NCBI GenBank assembly: GCA_011763485.2
Contig: JAANSK020058909.1
Location: 1 to 27,919 of the forward strand
Length of the DNA stretch: 27,919 nt
Source of the DNA: Isoetes engelmannii
Lineage: Eukaryota > Streptophyta > Lycopodiopsida > Isoetales > Isoetaceae
Direction of reading: 5' to 3'
The notes below the pieces were generated by a model. The model was not told the DNA's origin. It saw only the letters and a program-made list of their open reading frames with translations, and did no database searches. This document shows, one piece after another, positions 1 to 11,946 of the stretch. Both the position numbers and the translations under genes were made by a program. Each line of letters begins with the position of its first letter. Positions within the stretch are counted from its first letter, which is position 1.

Positions 1-2230
1 AAGAGTATCAGAGCTTCTTAATCATAAAATATCAGAGGAGCATAAGAAAGACCTGTATTTTTTCGCTCCCAATGCCTTATGGCATGTTTATGTGACGCAG
101 TGCTTGATCGTTACAAGCGCCTCTGGTTTTCTTTTTAGCATGCTTTTGGAGCACTGCAGCCACCACCACAAATTCTAAATGCAAGCACCATCATAAATTC
201 GAAATGCATACACCACAGATCGTCCAGCATTTTGCCAAAGGCATCGCTCACAATAAGGAGCATCTAGATCCACGAAATTTGCATCCTATCCATATCCGGA
301 TTAGAGGCATAGGTCGGCAATACTAGCATACAAATCGGCATACAAGCAGGCCATGTAGAGCTCAGAGTTCTTAAACCTGTTATCGGAAATAGTATCCCAA
401 ATAAAGGCATGCCATATTCAGCAAAATGCCCATCGATGTTTATCAGAGACAGCATGAGCTTTACCCTCTAGGATCACCAAATGGGATCCTCTCCTCCGGT
501 ATCCCAAGGTGGGATCCCCTCCTCTTGAGATCACATAGTTAACTACGTAGTTAACGCAGCTTCCCATAAATTTTTTGATCGCCCTGCTTCCTCCATGGGC
601 TCTACATGCGCCTCTGATCAAGGGCATTCCAACCACCCTCGAACCAATCCCATGCGATTCCGTGGAGAATCGAGGGAGAACCAGGGAGGGATTGGGACTG
701 GATCACACGTACTGGGGATTCCGACCTCCGGTATGCCACCTCCGGGATCACCGAAGCCACGGTAAATATATCATATCCCCTTGGTAAAGATATCATCTCC
801 CCTTGGAAGCCAAGGCACAGGAGAACCAATTCCCATGCTCTCTCTGACCCGACCTTGGTGCCTACGTGGCCCAGAAATTGCCCTGGGCTTTCAGAAGGGG
901 GGGATACCCTTCTAGGAGACCCGGGCCAGACTGCTGTCGGTGAGATGAGCCTGCACCATACTCTCGCCTATTCTTCCACCGGCCTGTTCTTGAAGAAACG
1001 GTTTGATGCTTCGTCGTTGCAGGTTATGCCAACAAAGTCAGGAGCCTTGCCTCATAGAAACAAGCACTTGAAAATGCCCTGACTTGGGCGCACGTGACTT
1101 GGGCGATGCAAAAAAATCCTCAAATTTTTGTAAATACAAAGTTACGATAAGATCACTATTATAATCAAAATCATCGTTTCTCTTGTCAATATGTTGAGCT
1201 TTGTTCAATCTATAATTCTCCATATTAGTGTCCTTATGAATAGCATTTAGAAACAAAGCCCTTTGCATCAAGCAGTATGGAGAACCTTTCATAGGCATTT
1301 TGCCATCTTATAGGCATGTTTAAGCCATTTAGCATCATCAAATATATGAAGCTCAAGTGTTCTAGTGTCATGAGAGAGATATTGATCACTGTCCAAGCCA
1401 AATTGCTTAATTGAAGCAAAATAGCTTAAATAAATAAATAAAAAAATTCAAAGATTTGTGTCGCTGATGGAAGCGCGACATTATCTCTGCTAGTATCATG
1501 ATGTCGTTTCACATGAGAGCCCCATAAGTGTCAAATTGATATCTAGATGATTTGTTTATGCACAGTATACTATTGATGTAGAGAATTTCTCACATGGCTA
1601 ATGTGTAAAATGTTAGGATTGATGGGTACTTCTCGTTATTATCTTACAACAAATTGATTCAAATGCATAAATAGAAACAGGAAATAGAAAAACTTGGCAA
1701 AATAGAAAAAAAAAAAGGGAAAAAGTTGGCAATTCTTATTGTCCATTTTGGGTTATAAGGACAGTTTGGAAGTGACATCGACATGCATCTCATATACTTA
1801 TTCCTTCACATTCACATTCCTTATGGGTCATTCCTTATTGTTTTTTACGGATCATTGGATCTAGGCATATTCTTGTAAATATCCAAAATCAATGGATGTG
1901 AAATTTACACATCACGCCCATGTATACAAGAGTGCTTCTCATACATGTATTTATACACGTACCCATATACAAAACCCATATATAAACAGAAAGAAGAGCC
2001 GCACTCTTCCCATTCACATTCACAGATGAATTACAAAGAACAACCACGATGGATAGACGCACCCCTCCCATTCACAGATGGAATAATAAAGAACCACACA
2101 GTTTTATATTACAGAGCAAAACTTAAAACAAGGCTGCACAAACTTGAGGCACGAAGTTCCAAGTGCTATATTCATAGTTCAATTTCACAGAAAGGCCACA
2201 ACAATAATTGGTCTAAGACTGTAGCTCTGT
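1..2230. other. no recognisable gene
   Basis: AT-rich intergenic DNA. Short open frames occur on both strands, but none shows a recognised domain or a convincing start plus splice structure. On the minus strand, 1038-1420 reads as protein-like text in two overlapping frames, as expected of a decayed coding remnant, but I cannot name it. A palindrome lies at 538-555, an A-rich run near 1705-1722, and 1980-2090 contains the phrase CCCATTCACA several times. No tRNA or rRNA was seen. Confidence 0.5.
538..555. repeat. 18-bp perfect palindrome
   Basis: GTTAACTACGTAGTTAAC equals its own reverse complement across all 18 bases, with no loop. It sits in DNA without a recognised gene. It could be a cruciform-prone site, a dimeric protein-binding site or chance. 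Confidence 0.9.
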
Positions 2231-2233
2231 GGA

Positions 2234-2690
2234 TTGGATCGCATCGTTGGAGTGGGCTCTATTGTAGGTCTAAATTGGCTTAAGGCCAAACAGATTACCA
2301 AATACCTGGGGTTCCAAGCCAATAATACCATATCTCAAGGGAGTAATGATGATCACTTGACTTCTTATGTTACTGGTCAACTTGTTAAGAGGAGTCTAAA
2401 GAATTTATCTTTTGTTGACAGAGTTACTATAGTCAATAACGTAGTTCTTGGGGTGGTGTGATATCTAGCTAGTGGTTAGTTGGTGAAGAGGACCGTATGG
2501 AAAGAGTTGGCAAGATGCATCAGGAAATATATTTTGGCTGATAAGTTGGACACTTCTCATGATGTATCGAAAATGGATTGGAAAAGTCTTTGCTTGCCCA
2601 AGCAATTACAGTTTTCCATTTCCAACGCAGGATTTCTATTCTTTATTCTCTTCAGAATTAGGAAGATATTTTATGGCGGTGGACATGTAC
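2234..2690 (+). mobile_element. LINE reverse-transcriptase 3' fragment (decayed)
   Basis: The plus-strand translation resembles the region downstream of the RT core in plant L1-type LINE ORF2 proteins. It contains a KYLGFQ motif, then LSFVDRVTIVNNVVLG, a frame change with a stop near 2459-2480, and then WKELARCIRKYI and DTSHDVSKMDWKSLCLPK. These are the usual order and spacing of the 'thumb' segment in plant LINE polyproteins. The polymerase core and endonuclease are absent. At least one stop and one frame change show it is inactive. Its reading frame and wording match the family of the RT core piece at 5265-6080, but it lies upstream of it, so the two are not halves of one uninterrupted copy. 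Confidence 0.75.
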
Positions 2691-2767
2691 CGCCCATTTC
2701 TGTTATCATTGTGATTATCAATGTGGTTCAGGCTCCGTGGCCTTAAAAGGTCCTAAGAGAGCTAGTT

Positions 2768-2814
2768 AATAAGTAAATAAACAAATAAACAAATAAATGA
2801 ATAAATAAATAAAT
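2768..2814. repeat. A-rich simple repeat, possible LINE tail
   Basis: A run of AAATAAAC and AAAT units follows the LINE fragment by about 80 bases on its 3' side. Many plant LINEs end in such simple A-rich tails, so it may mark the end of that insertion. A clear target-site duplication was not found. Confidence 0.6.
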
Positions 2815-3968
2815 ACATCCACTGTTTTGGGTCGCCAACTGCAATATGTAAAACATACATTTAAGTAGTGGCTTCAGAGATGGTGATCATTACATAGATA
2901 AAATGTGATGGAAATACTCTGCAGTCTGTGTTCTTACTTTGACTCTATTCAATATTGTTTTTGATAATTGTAATTTATTCCAGACAGATATGAGTGCAGT
3001 TCATGAAGTCCTTAGAATGATTTAATAGCATTTTTTAAACTGCCAGATGCAGTGGATGAAGTCCCTGATCAAATAGCAATTTTTAGAGTGCCAAGTTCTG
3101 CCATGGTGATTAGTTTTTCCTCTCTCTCACTGTGATCAACACAAAGATAAGAAAGATATGCATTGACATGACATCGCCTATAAAATTGGCCTGTATAATA
3201 GTTTGCTTATGATTTGTATCTTTGAAGTATGAGTAGATATGGGAAATTAAATTGTTGGAATGACCTCAGATCATGCCTCCAATTATCCTCTCCATATACA
3301 AGTGCTACTATCAAGGACCTCTATAAAATTGTTAGCAATCCTCTTGATATTTTATGTTATAGTAATAGTTCTATAGCAAACGAAATGCCAAGAGAGGTTG
3401 CATATGTTTACCGGGCTTAGGCCTCAAGCCTAAATCTCTTTTCTCAATATAGGCTTGATTAATATGTTGTTTCCATTGTATACTGCTTTGATCAGGTGTC
3501 TAGCAAATTATGGTTTAACTACTTTCTTGCTTTTGTTTTCTGTTAAGGAACAATGGAAGTGGAATAGTTGTAGATTCCAGCCCAATTGTTGCATGGTATG
3601 ACACGCGGAACACTTGATTGAAATAATTGGATCAAAATGATTGAAATAATTGCTAAATCGAGTGAGACCACGTTGTAGTAGATTGTGTGTTCATCAAAGT
3701 TCTACATTATATAACCATTGAGATTTATATAATTGTTGTCCGTTTATCAAGTATAAAGACTCCCAAGGTTGCGTGCTTATAGTGGTGATCCCATTGATTA
3801 TACAACTTTATAGGCCATTGATTGCTACAACTATTTCTAAGAGGCATTTGACACACGATGTCTTCTTTTGTAAGAGGCATTTAGAAATTTTAAAGCTTAA
3901 GATCTTCTTTTGCCAGTCACATGAATATAAAGGCAGGAAGGGCATCTGTATTTTTAGAATCAGTCATA

Positions 3969-4210
3969 AGTGCAAGTGCCTTTGCTCCAAAATTCTTAGT
4001 TTAGATGTTAAGTGATGGCGTAGAGGCTAAAGGGCTTCAAGGGCTAAAGGTTCAACAACAGTGTGCTCAGTAGTAAATGCACAATTCAAATAGTGCTATG
4101 GATAGGAATGGCATTTTTTGGTATTTCATACACATGTTTTTGAATATTATAAGATTAACATGAGATAAGTGCAAGTGTTTTTGCCCCAAAATTCTTGGAT
4201 CAGATGTTAA
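3969..4210 (+). repeat. pair of 43-bp direct repeats about 200 bp apart
   Basis: Positions 3969-4011 and 4168-4210 both begin AGTGCAAGTG and continue through CCAAAATTCTT to GATGTTAA, with a handful of substitutions. The spacing suggests either a local duplication followed by divergence or two ends of a small element. No coding content was recognised between them. Confidence 0.65.
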
Positions 4211-4549
4211 TAGTGCTAATGTGTTTGATCTATACAAAAGCCTTATATTGTACCTAATCTTAGGCTCTTTAACAAGTGCTCATGCACCTCCTTCCCATAT
4301 GCTTCACAAGTTTCACAAGTGTCAATACAAAATAGAAATAGGGCCGCTCTTCTTTTAGGCCAAAATCACACTACAGCCCGAACTAAAAAATATAATTAAA
4401 TAGCCACGAAAAATCTGCCATGTGGACTTTGGGCATGCAACCCGTATCACACCTAGGGTGGCTAAACTCTAGTCAGCATTTTGGCACCCAACAATTTTTG
4501 GACGGGAGATTTCGCCTGCCAAAACTTTTGGCAGGCAGCCAAGTCAGCG

Positions 4550-4753
4550 ATGTTGTCCAAATGGTTTAGGGTTCCACGCTTCAAGATTGTGCTTCTGCGA
4601 TCGCTAGATTTGGCCACGAATCTTGTCGATACCTTCTGCAATCTACTAAAAGAACCATGTTTCTTTGTTTCTGATCGCCAGAATAGGCGTGAGAGTGATT
4701 TTGTGAGTCGTGAGAGTGATTTTGTGGCATCAAATGCTCCAATGATGTCTTGA
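4550..4753 (+). other. possible small ORF with internal 21-bp repeat
   Basis: An ATG at 4550 opens a 67-residue frame that begins MLSKWFRVPRF and ends at TGA 4751-4753. Near its end a 21-base unit beginning CGTGAGAGTGATTTTGTG is repeated in tandem (4688-4708 and 4709-4729), giving the peptide repeat RESDFVS/RESDFVA. No family was recognised. The opposite strand is also open here, so this may be a chance ORF or one exon of a broken gene. Confidence 0.2.
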
Positions 4754-5264
4754 AAATCCAGTTTTTTCAAGTCTTTTGCATCGCAGTTGGGATCTGGTGC
4801 CTCAAAGGTACAGTTCTTGTTACATCTACAGATGCATCAAATGCATAATTCATCTTCAGTGCAGTTCTAGAAACCCCCAAATACAACAGAACCATTGCTT
4901 TCCACGGCACTGATCAGGCTAGGAAAGGTGATTTTCGATTAGCATCTGGCTTTACTAGCCTTGAAATAGACATCCTTACTTCTGTTACATATTTTAACTG
5001 TACTTTATTCCTTCCTCGTCACATCTATTTCTAGGTTTTACGACGTATTTATTTTATTGTATTCTCATATTCATAATGAGCATGTTACTATTTTGTGTAA
5101 TTTTTTTGAATAGGTTGCGCCTTGGTAAGTCTCGCATAGTACTTCCAACAACCAAAACAAACGTTCGTAGAAATGCTTTTATACGAGTATATTGTCTTCA
5201 AATGGTTTCTCACTTCTTTTCATTGACTTCCTCCTCATTGATAAATAATAGTCTCTCAAATCTC

Positions 5265-6080
5265 TCAGTGGTTGGCCAAGATTGATTGGGCTGATAAGAT
5301 TACTGTGGGTGACAATCGGACTTTATTATATCAATTGGAGGAAAAAGAGATATCTAAAATATTATGCTTTTTGGCTTCTGGTAAGTGTCCTGACCCTGAT
5401 GGCTTCCCTCCTGAAATTTTTGTGGAGTTCTGGGATGCCCTTGGTCATGACTTTGTGAAGGCCGTAAGGGGGACATGGTCGTCTTGCACATCTCATCCTA
5501 CTCTAGCTGCAGATTTCATCACTTTGGTTTCGAAAGTCTCTAGACCCCAGTCACTTGGAGAGTGGCGACTCATTGCACTAACAAATGTTTTGTATAAGGT
5601 AGTTACATAAGGAATCACCAATCGCCTAAAGGCTATCCTAAACCGGGTTATTGGAAGGGAGCAATCAGCTTTCCTATCATGTAGGTATATCCTAGACAAC
5701 TATCTAGCTGCTAGAGAAGGAATGCACTGGCGCAGAGCCACAGGGCAAAATCGTGTACTGGTCAAGATGGACTTCAGAAAGGCCTATGACTCTCTTAGGT
5801 GGGATAGTCTACGAGAAGTGATGAGTCATATGAGAGCCTTTGGGTCCTTTTTATCTTAGAAAAGGTATAAGGCAAGGTTGCCCGCTTGCTCCCTGATCTC
5901 TTTCTAATTATGGTGAACCTTCTCACAAAGATGGTTAACCTCAAAGTTTCGGAAGGAGGGCTCGGTGATGTAATTCTGCAAGGTCAAGGAGAAAAGCTTA
6001 CAACTATGCGATATGCGGATGACACCTTCATGTTCCTCGGGTATGATGATGGGAGCTTTCAGTCTTTTCGCGGGTGAGCT
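5265..6080 (+). mobile_element. LINE reverse-transcriptase core, deleted and frameshifted
   Basis: The plus frame from about 5272 gives the start of a non-LTR reverse transcriptase: GKCPDPDGFPPEIF, then LGEWRLIALTNVLYKVV, REQSAFLSCRYILDN and VLVKMDFRKAYDSLRWD. The last carries the first catalytic aspartate (FRKAYDSL). A stop interrupts at about 5608. Near 5840-5870 the usual stretch of roughly 40 residues before the RQGCPL motif is missing, so an internal deletion joins MSHMRAFGSF to KGIRQGCPLAP. A one-base frame change follows at about 5897. The MRYADDTFMFL box (catalytic YADD) is present at 6006-6038. Endonuclease and RNase H/zinc-knuckle parts are not seen. It is a dead insertion of the same family as the fragment at 2234-2690. 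Confidence 0.88.
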
Positions 6081-7200
6081 CTATAAATAGAACCTAAACT
6101 TCAATTGGCGATATCTCGGCTATCAAAGATCGGATTTGGACGACTTTTACTTTTCTAGAACCGGCTCGGAGCCTAGTTTCCGAATTGGGGAGGCGCTTCT
6201 TCAGCCTTATCCGTATGAGAGAGAAATGGCAGAAAGAGTGATAGGGGATAAAAAAGACTGCTTTACTCCTCTATTGAATCTGATTCTAAGAAAGCCATTA
6301 CTTTTCCCTAGAGCTTCTGCTAATCTTGTTCAAAAACCTATTACCATCCCTAAGCTTATTTCTTGGAGTTTTATATCAGGACTGCTAGCTCGAGGGAGGA
6401 GCTACAAGTGAATGTTGTTTGCCAGATATCATTGTCTTTCTGTTCCTTATTGTCTTTGTGTTTCAGCATGAATATTGCTAGCTGGGTGGCCCGATTGGGT
6501 GGAGAGCTCTTCTGGATAAGGTCTTGGCTATTAATTTGTGGAAAAGTTCTTATGTTTGTTCAGGTATTCAGGAAGATCGTACCAGTTATCTACGAGTTTG
6601 AAGTAGTTACTCTATTCAAAATAGGTTCCTCAAATTGTGTCATCTCTTGTTTAAAGTGCGACAAATTGATCTCCGCCAAAATGTGGTTGGTAGAGCAATC
6701 AACATCAATCATACAAACTGCCGAACCCACGCTTTGCCCCAAGCCTACCCTAATGCTAGTTCTTCAATTATATGAAGGTCAATTTTTACCAACAGCCAAA
6801 CCAGAACCAAAGAGTATGCCGCCATCTCCAAAAAATCTCCTGCAAGACTACTCTTGAAAGAGCTTATGCTTCTTGTCATGGCATCTTGAAAATGCTTCTT
6901 TGGATCTATTGTGTAGCATTGTTTGTTGTTATTCTACACTGGTACATTGTAAAACAATGATAAATTTTGTTAGACTAGAAAAATTGTCGAGGGCAGCTAT
7001 AAATAATGCCCTAACGTCCCATGTTGGTAAGCACTCCTGTTATATAGCAAATCTAAAGTAACCAATTTAGCCATGGTGTCTAATTCACCCTATGTTCAAG
7101 GGGTACTTCCCAAGACAGGATGATGATTGTGAAGCTTCCTAACACCTTCCAAGATGTCAGCTTGATGCAGCTCTGAAGCAGAGTTTGTAATTGTTTCTAA
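6081..7200. other. unassigned, possibly transposon-derived
   Basis: After the LINE core the coding similarity stops abruptly. Open plus-strand frames at 6136-6411, 6363-6857 and 6772-7061 read partly like protein, with overlapping frames that suggest decay, but no domain was recognised. The segment may be the 3' part of the LINE after frameshifts or another element inserted beside it. Confidence 0.4.
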
Positions 7201-7211
7201 AGACTTTTAAA

Positions 7212-7370
7212 ATGTTCTTACCCTTGCCAAGAGAAGAATCTGATAAACTTCCACATGACCACCCCGCAGATAAGCTTCTTTGCAGGATTCTATGGCACCA
7301 CAGTGTGACCGCCATGTTTACTGTACAGGCCTCTCGCCATGAAAATGTCGAGGATTTGAGCATGAAATAG
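7212..7370 (+). other. possible short exon or gene fragment, unknown
   Basis: A 52-residue plus-strand frame starts at ATG 7212 (MFLPLPREESDKLPHD) and ends at TAG 7368-7370. Its composition is protein-like, with KLLCRILWHHSVTAMF in the middle. I do not recognise the family. It lacks clear flanking splice signals and could be a captured gene fragment. Confidence 0.2.
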
Positions 7371-7689
7371 TGACCCATTTGGACAAACTTGCTGCTGGAT
7401 CTGAATCAGAAGCATATGGAGTAAATAAAAAACAGAAACTAAAGTTGGCATTTGAACTTCATAACCCAACATCAATCCCTTCCTCCAACATCCTAGACCC
7501 TACTCATATGGTGTTGGTACTGGTTTTCAGTCAGCATTTCTTAAGGAATTCCTTGATATATTTTCTTTGTGTAAGCTGAAAAAAGTTAGCACCCTGTCAA
7601 ATCTCAATCCGAACAATAACATAAGAGATCAAGGCCAGTGATTCAAAATTTTGCTTGAGCTGATTTTCTAGTTGTGCTATGTTTCGTAT

Positions 7690-7900
7690 AGACCCTTTCT
7701 TGCAAGTCTCCATTGAGAAATGCACTCGTAAACTCATTTAGAAGCTGCAAGAGCAAGCACTCCTCTAACAGTGGATCTACGTGCTATTTGGTGCAAATAT
7801 CTCCTCGTAGTCCAATCCAAATTTCTGATTGTAACCTTTGGCTACAAGTCTGACTTTTTATTTTGCGAGAACTCTAGCTGCATGAAACTTGGTTCTGAGA
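7690..7900 (-). mobile_element. Ty1-copia reverse-transcriptase remnant
   Basis: On the minus strand, 7860-7785 reads VRLVAKGYNQKFGLDYEE followed by IFAP, the conserved start of Ty1-copia reverse transcriptases. Frame changes then lead through STVRGVLALAAS toward a degraded version of the segment that normally reads K-x-D-V-K-x-A-F-L-N-G. Stops and frameshifts occur within 200 bases. LTRs, integrase and RNase H were not found nearby. The scrap lies downstream of the transporter's stop codon and facing the same way, so it could contribute 3' flanking sequence. Confidence 0.75.
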
Positions 7901-8329
7901 AACCCAATTGTTGACCAGGAGGCCTAGACATGTGTCCACGTACCCTGATTTATGAACATTTGCATTCTTCCTTCATAGCACCCATCCAGTTCGGATATTT
8001 TGCTGCTTGCTGAAAATTTTATGGCTTTGATGGCTCAAAATGTGAGTAATGCAATAACTGACTAGAGCTGAGGTAACTTTTCTGAATGTCTCAAGTGTAT
8101 AATAGGTAAAATTACTGGGATTGAGGCTGAATAAACATCTGGCAAGAGGTCAGTTGGAAAGAAGCTCTTGGCCAAGTAGAGGCACTCCAACCTGATCATC
8201 TTCCAGAATATAAAATACTTCTAACATTTATCAAACTTGGGCTTCCTCACCTGTTTATGAGAAAGTTGGCATTGAAGTAGAGGATGGCATCTGCAGATTA
8301 GAGTTAAAATCGGAAGAGGAGACTTTGTA

Positions 8330-10810
8330 CTAATGTTCAGCGTCCTCCACTAATTGCAAACTTTGAGAGCAAGTTGTCTCTACCAACTGAATGCTCTCTT
8401 CATCCTTTCCATCATTATCCTCACAGGATGGTTCTGCTGGAAGGATATCGATGCTTTGATCTGTAGCCGGAACCAAACAAAGTAGTACAACAGAAGATAG
8501 TACCAGCAGGCTTCTAACCACTACTGCCAACCAAAGGTTATTGAAGTTATCTCGAGTTACATTCAGTACCTTTAACAGTACGCCTCCACCCCATGAAGAT
8601 AACAAAATTGAAACATTATCAATAGACATAAGTAGTGCAAAAAATGTGCCCTCTATATTTGAAGGGCAAAGCTTGGCAGATAATACGAGAAGTGGTATCC
8701 ACCTCAATGTTAGAACTGCTCGAGATATGCCTTCATCAATGATAACAAGTATATAGCCAGGAATGTGCAGCTTCTTGTTTGCACCAGTAATTAACATCAG
8801 ATCTAGCATTCCTGAAGCGGAGGTCAGCACATGTGCCCAAAACAGCAACCACCTAAATGTAAACCCTCTCAACATCTTGTGGTAAACCATTACACCTAAC
8901 AAAGAACCAACTGATCCTGCAGCATATATTACTCCCATAAATTCCTATATCACACAATGTTATACATTAGCATTGTTTGAAGAACAATATTGTTGAAAAA
9001 CAGAGAAATGGGCAACTTATTGCTCACCTGGGAGAAGCCCAATCCTTTAGTACTATCTGTAAAAAAGAAAAATTTTCCTTCATTTGTATCTGGAGCAATT
9101 GCCCAAGATAAAAACATGTATAAAGTTGGCCTCCACACAACTGGAAGTTTAAGAGTGCTGATCATTTTGTTGCTCATATCCCACAATGTTTTCCCTATCT
9201 GCAAGAGCCAACTGTTACAGTTTGCAAAGATAGCAGGGGAAAAAAAGATTTTTTGTCTCACACCTCTGTCTTATGCTTTTGCTGCCGAGGAAGGCATTGT
9301 TCATGTAGTGAAAATCCAATGGCAATGAAAAGCAAAGGTGGAATTAACTGCAGACCTAATGCTCCCTGCATAACTTGAAAGATGTAAGCTCACACTGTCC
9401 GTGCTTATATATGCGTTCGGTTAATGATTTCTGAAAGAGCTAAGGTTGTTTTGATGAAGAAAAAGTGCCACCAATTGAGATAGAAATAGCATAATGCATT
9501 TGGGCTAACGAAGTAGTAAAAAAACATTCTTAAATGGGTCACAAGTAAAATGTCCAGTTAGCAACTTCTTTGTTTTTATATTCTACTTTCAGGCCTTCAC
9601 ACAAGTACTCTAGTAATGACATGAAAATCATGGGTTGAAAACACACTCACTTGAGGATTAAGGGTACTAACTGCCACTCCACTTGATATATACCCCAACA
9701 GCTGCCCAGCCGATATGCATGTGGAGCACAAGCTTTGTATATCTGATGCTAACCCTGGAAACTCCCGGCTTCTCTGTGCTGCAACTGCATCAATTGTAAC
9801 ATCACCTATCGCAGCACTTGTAGAGGTTATGGCCATTAACAAGACTGCAATTGCTGCATGAAGATTTGGTGTACATACAAGTACCAAGGATGCCAAAACG
9901 CCCATAAATCCTGCTCGATTTATAAGTCATCAGTGATTATTTAAACTCAAGGGAAAGCTGAAACAGGAAACAAGGAGAAAAAAACAGTCTGAGCATTATG
10001 GAAATAGACATGCACAGGTTCTTCGTGATTCGTGTGCCACTTGGTTGCATTGTAAACTAATATATCCTTCTGCGAGACGTAAATTCTATTGCTCTGTGAC
10101 TTCCATGAGATACTTTGAGTTCTATACAGGAATAATATGTACTAGAGACCTTGTTTCATTCTTTGCATCTGAAATTTCTCCCAGCCCTCATGTGTTTTAC
10201 TAGTTCATCTGAATGGGTGGCTGTCCACAGTAAACAGATTATGTCATAACAATAGTGCTATCGATTATATTCCCTTTACATTCCCTAAGCATATCTTCAA
10301 ATTACAAAGCTGGACCTATAACTTACATTCAGAAGTAAAGGGAAGAGTGTAAAATAATATATTGATCTGACCTGCGAATACAAAGTAAGGTCGTCTATAG
10401 TAACCGAAGAATGGGAGACTATCAGTAAGAATACCCCACAATGGCTTCACCTGCCAACCAATGGATATAATACCACGGTAGAACTGAAGAGCAGAAGGTT
10501 GAACCCGTTGAACATCCTTCCAATAATACCCCCCAGCTACTCGATACATTGCTCCCCCAAAACCCTGGCTCATGCCGTAAACAACTATAACTCCACTCAC
10601 AAAGCTTACATTCAGCTCTCTGCCCAGCATTGCCAACCAAATAAAAGGCTCCCGTATCCATTTTATCAACAACCATCTCTTCTCATTCCGTTCTAAATTT
10701 TCTGTCAAAAGGGGATCTGGGTTTTCCTGCTCCAGAGCACTTTTTTCAAATTCGGGAGCGGATTCAAGGGGCTGGTTATGCAGCATAGGCTGCTCATCTT
10801 GTGAGGACAT
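8330..10810 (-). CDS. folate-biopterin transporter (FBT/BT1 family)
   Basis: Predicted polytopic membrane carrier of the folate-biopterin transporter family (major facilitator superfamily), which moves folates or pterins; plant members act in plastid or other membranes. Five exons: 10810-10372, 9910-9651, 9365-9264, 9198-9028 and 8944-8330, all with GT-AG introns and matching phases, give 528 residues, close to the family's usual length. Family signatures are GFGGAMYRVAG (about 84-94), KPLWGILTD (122-130), RRPYFVFAG, DVTIDA (183-188), LASDIQSLC (200-208), VWRPTLYMF, and LCPSNIEGTFFALLMSIDN (416-434). The N-terminal 45 residues are acidic and polar without a clear transit peptide. The open frame continues upstream to 10966 but has no other ATG before an in-frame stop, so ATG 10810 was chosen; an unseen upstream exon is possible. 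No break was found. Substrate and compartment are not shown by the sequence. Confidence 0.92.
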
Positions 10811-11520
10811 CACTGTGGCGGAACCCAATTTTGATCTGATCTGATGACGTTGGAGCAGAATTCTATGTCCGATTGCATTTTGCTTCACCAAGTCCGGCGT
10901 CGGTCGTGGCCAACGTGATCTCTCGGGCTCCAAAAATACACTCCAATTTTTGAATAAATTTCTCAAATAAAATTCTTAAGGTAGCCTATGTTCTAGGCCT
11001 ATATTGATTTGAGATACATGTTGAGAGGCAATTGCTCTCCATTCTATGTTCGAAATGCTCTTTTCCTTCCAACTTGAGTGTTGTGTGTGCTATTTTGGAC
11101 ACCTGTAGAAATTTTCGCAAAGAGCCGAGAGCAGTCATGCGAAATCTTTTTCTAGTGGGAATTATCCGGCAGAATATTCATGAGCTGAGCTTGACATTTG
11201 GCATCTCTGACAGTTTTCTAGCGCTTTTCTAGCATTCTACGGTTGGGGTCACCACTTACCATTGCTGCAAAGGATATAGTAGAAATAAACAACATGTTTG
11301 GAGTTTTAAAACTAACGCAGTTTTGGCCAAAATTTCAAGGTCATGAAAAATTTGGCGGAAGTTAAAGGTGGTAGGATTGAGGTCTGTTTTGTCCTTATAA
11401 ATCAACTAAGATCCTTGTCTAAGAAGTCATGTTTAGCACTCTTTATTGAGATGTTAACTTTGCAAGCCTAGCTCTTCTTTACCAATATGAAAATTCAGTA
11501 GCTTTTGACCCATTCTTAGC
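10811..11520 (-). other. upstream region of transporter gene
   Basis: This stretch lies 5' of the transporter start. The frame of exon 1 stays open to an in-frame stop near 10978, so at least part of 10811-10975 is probably 5'UTR. No convincing TATA box or E2F-like site was picked out. A short plus-strand ORF (11032-11232) has no recognised content. Confidence 0.4.
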
Positions 11521-11527
11521 GATAGAG

Positions 11528-11718
11528 TTTTTTCAGTCCCCGTTTTGGATTCTGAGCCTCTAAAACAATCAAGCAACACCTCTGCGTTTCCCCCTTTTTC
11601 TCTCCCTTCCCCCCTCCCCCCAAGATTCTGTTTCCAAACCCTAAATTGTTGTGCCTAAAGATTTTTGAGTCCCTGTTTTTCTAAGCCTCCAAAACCCCCA
11701 TCGAGCAACACCTCTATT
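11528..11718 (+). repeat. imperfect direct repeat in pyrimidine-rich block
   Basis: Positions 11528-11588 and 11660-11718 share the order AGTCCC...GTTTT...GAGCC/AAGCC TC...AAAAC...GAGCAACACCTCT with substitutions and small indels. Between and after them are long C/T tracts (11585-11630 and 11738-11760). On the minus strand, the transporter's sense strand, these are purine-rich tracts 700-900 bases upstream of the start codon. They may be a decayed tandem duplication. Confidence 0.55.
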
Positions 11719-11946
11719 TTAGCTTACTCTTGTCTTCACCCCCTCCCCCAACCCCCAAATAGCACATGACCACACTTGTACCCTCCTACCCTAGTCCCAA
11801 TTTGGACGAAGAAACCCGTCCAAGTATATCGCAGCCTTGAGGCAGATCACATGGACGGCCCACCACGAAGGCCTCCTCCATGAGGAAAGAGGCACACGCC
11901 AAGACTGGATAAATGTACATACTGCTTTACCAGTCTTATCTGCATC

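Larger units (their letters stand above)
2815..5264. other. no recognisable gene
   Basis: AT-rich DNA between two LINE fragments. Open frames at 3229-3420 and 3773-4015 (plus) show no known motif. A pair of related 43-base direct repeats (3969-4011 and 4168-4210) and a small possible ORF at 4550-4753 are listed separately. Nothing else could be supported. Confidence 0.5.

Noticed and set aside
8541-9328. Plus-strand open frames over the transporter exons.
   Set aside because: They are antisense shadows of conserved exons with no domain of their own.
10811-10966. Extension of the transporter by 52 N-terminal residues.
   Set aside because: The frame is open, but the first codon is TTG (10966-10964), there is no ATG before 10810, and an in-frame stop lies just upstream.
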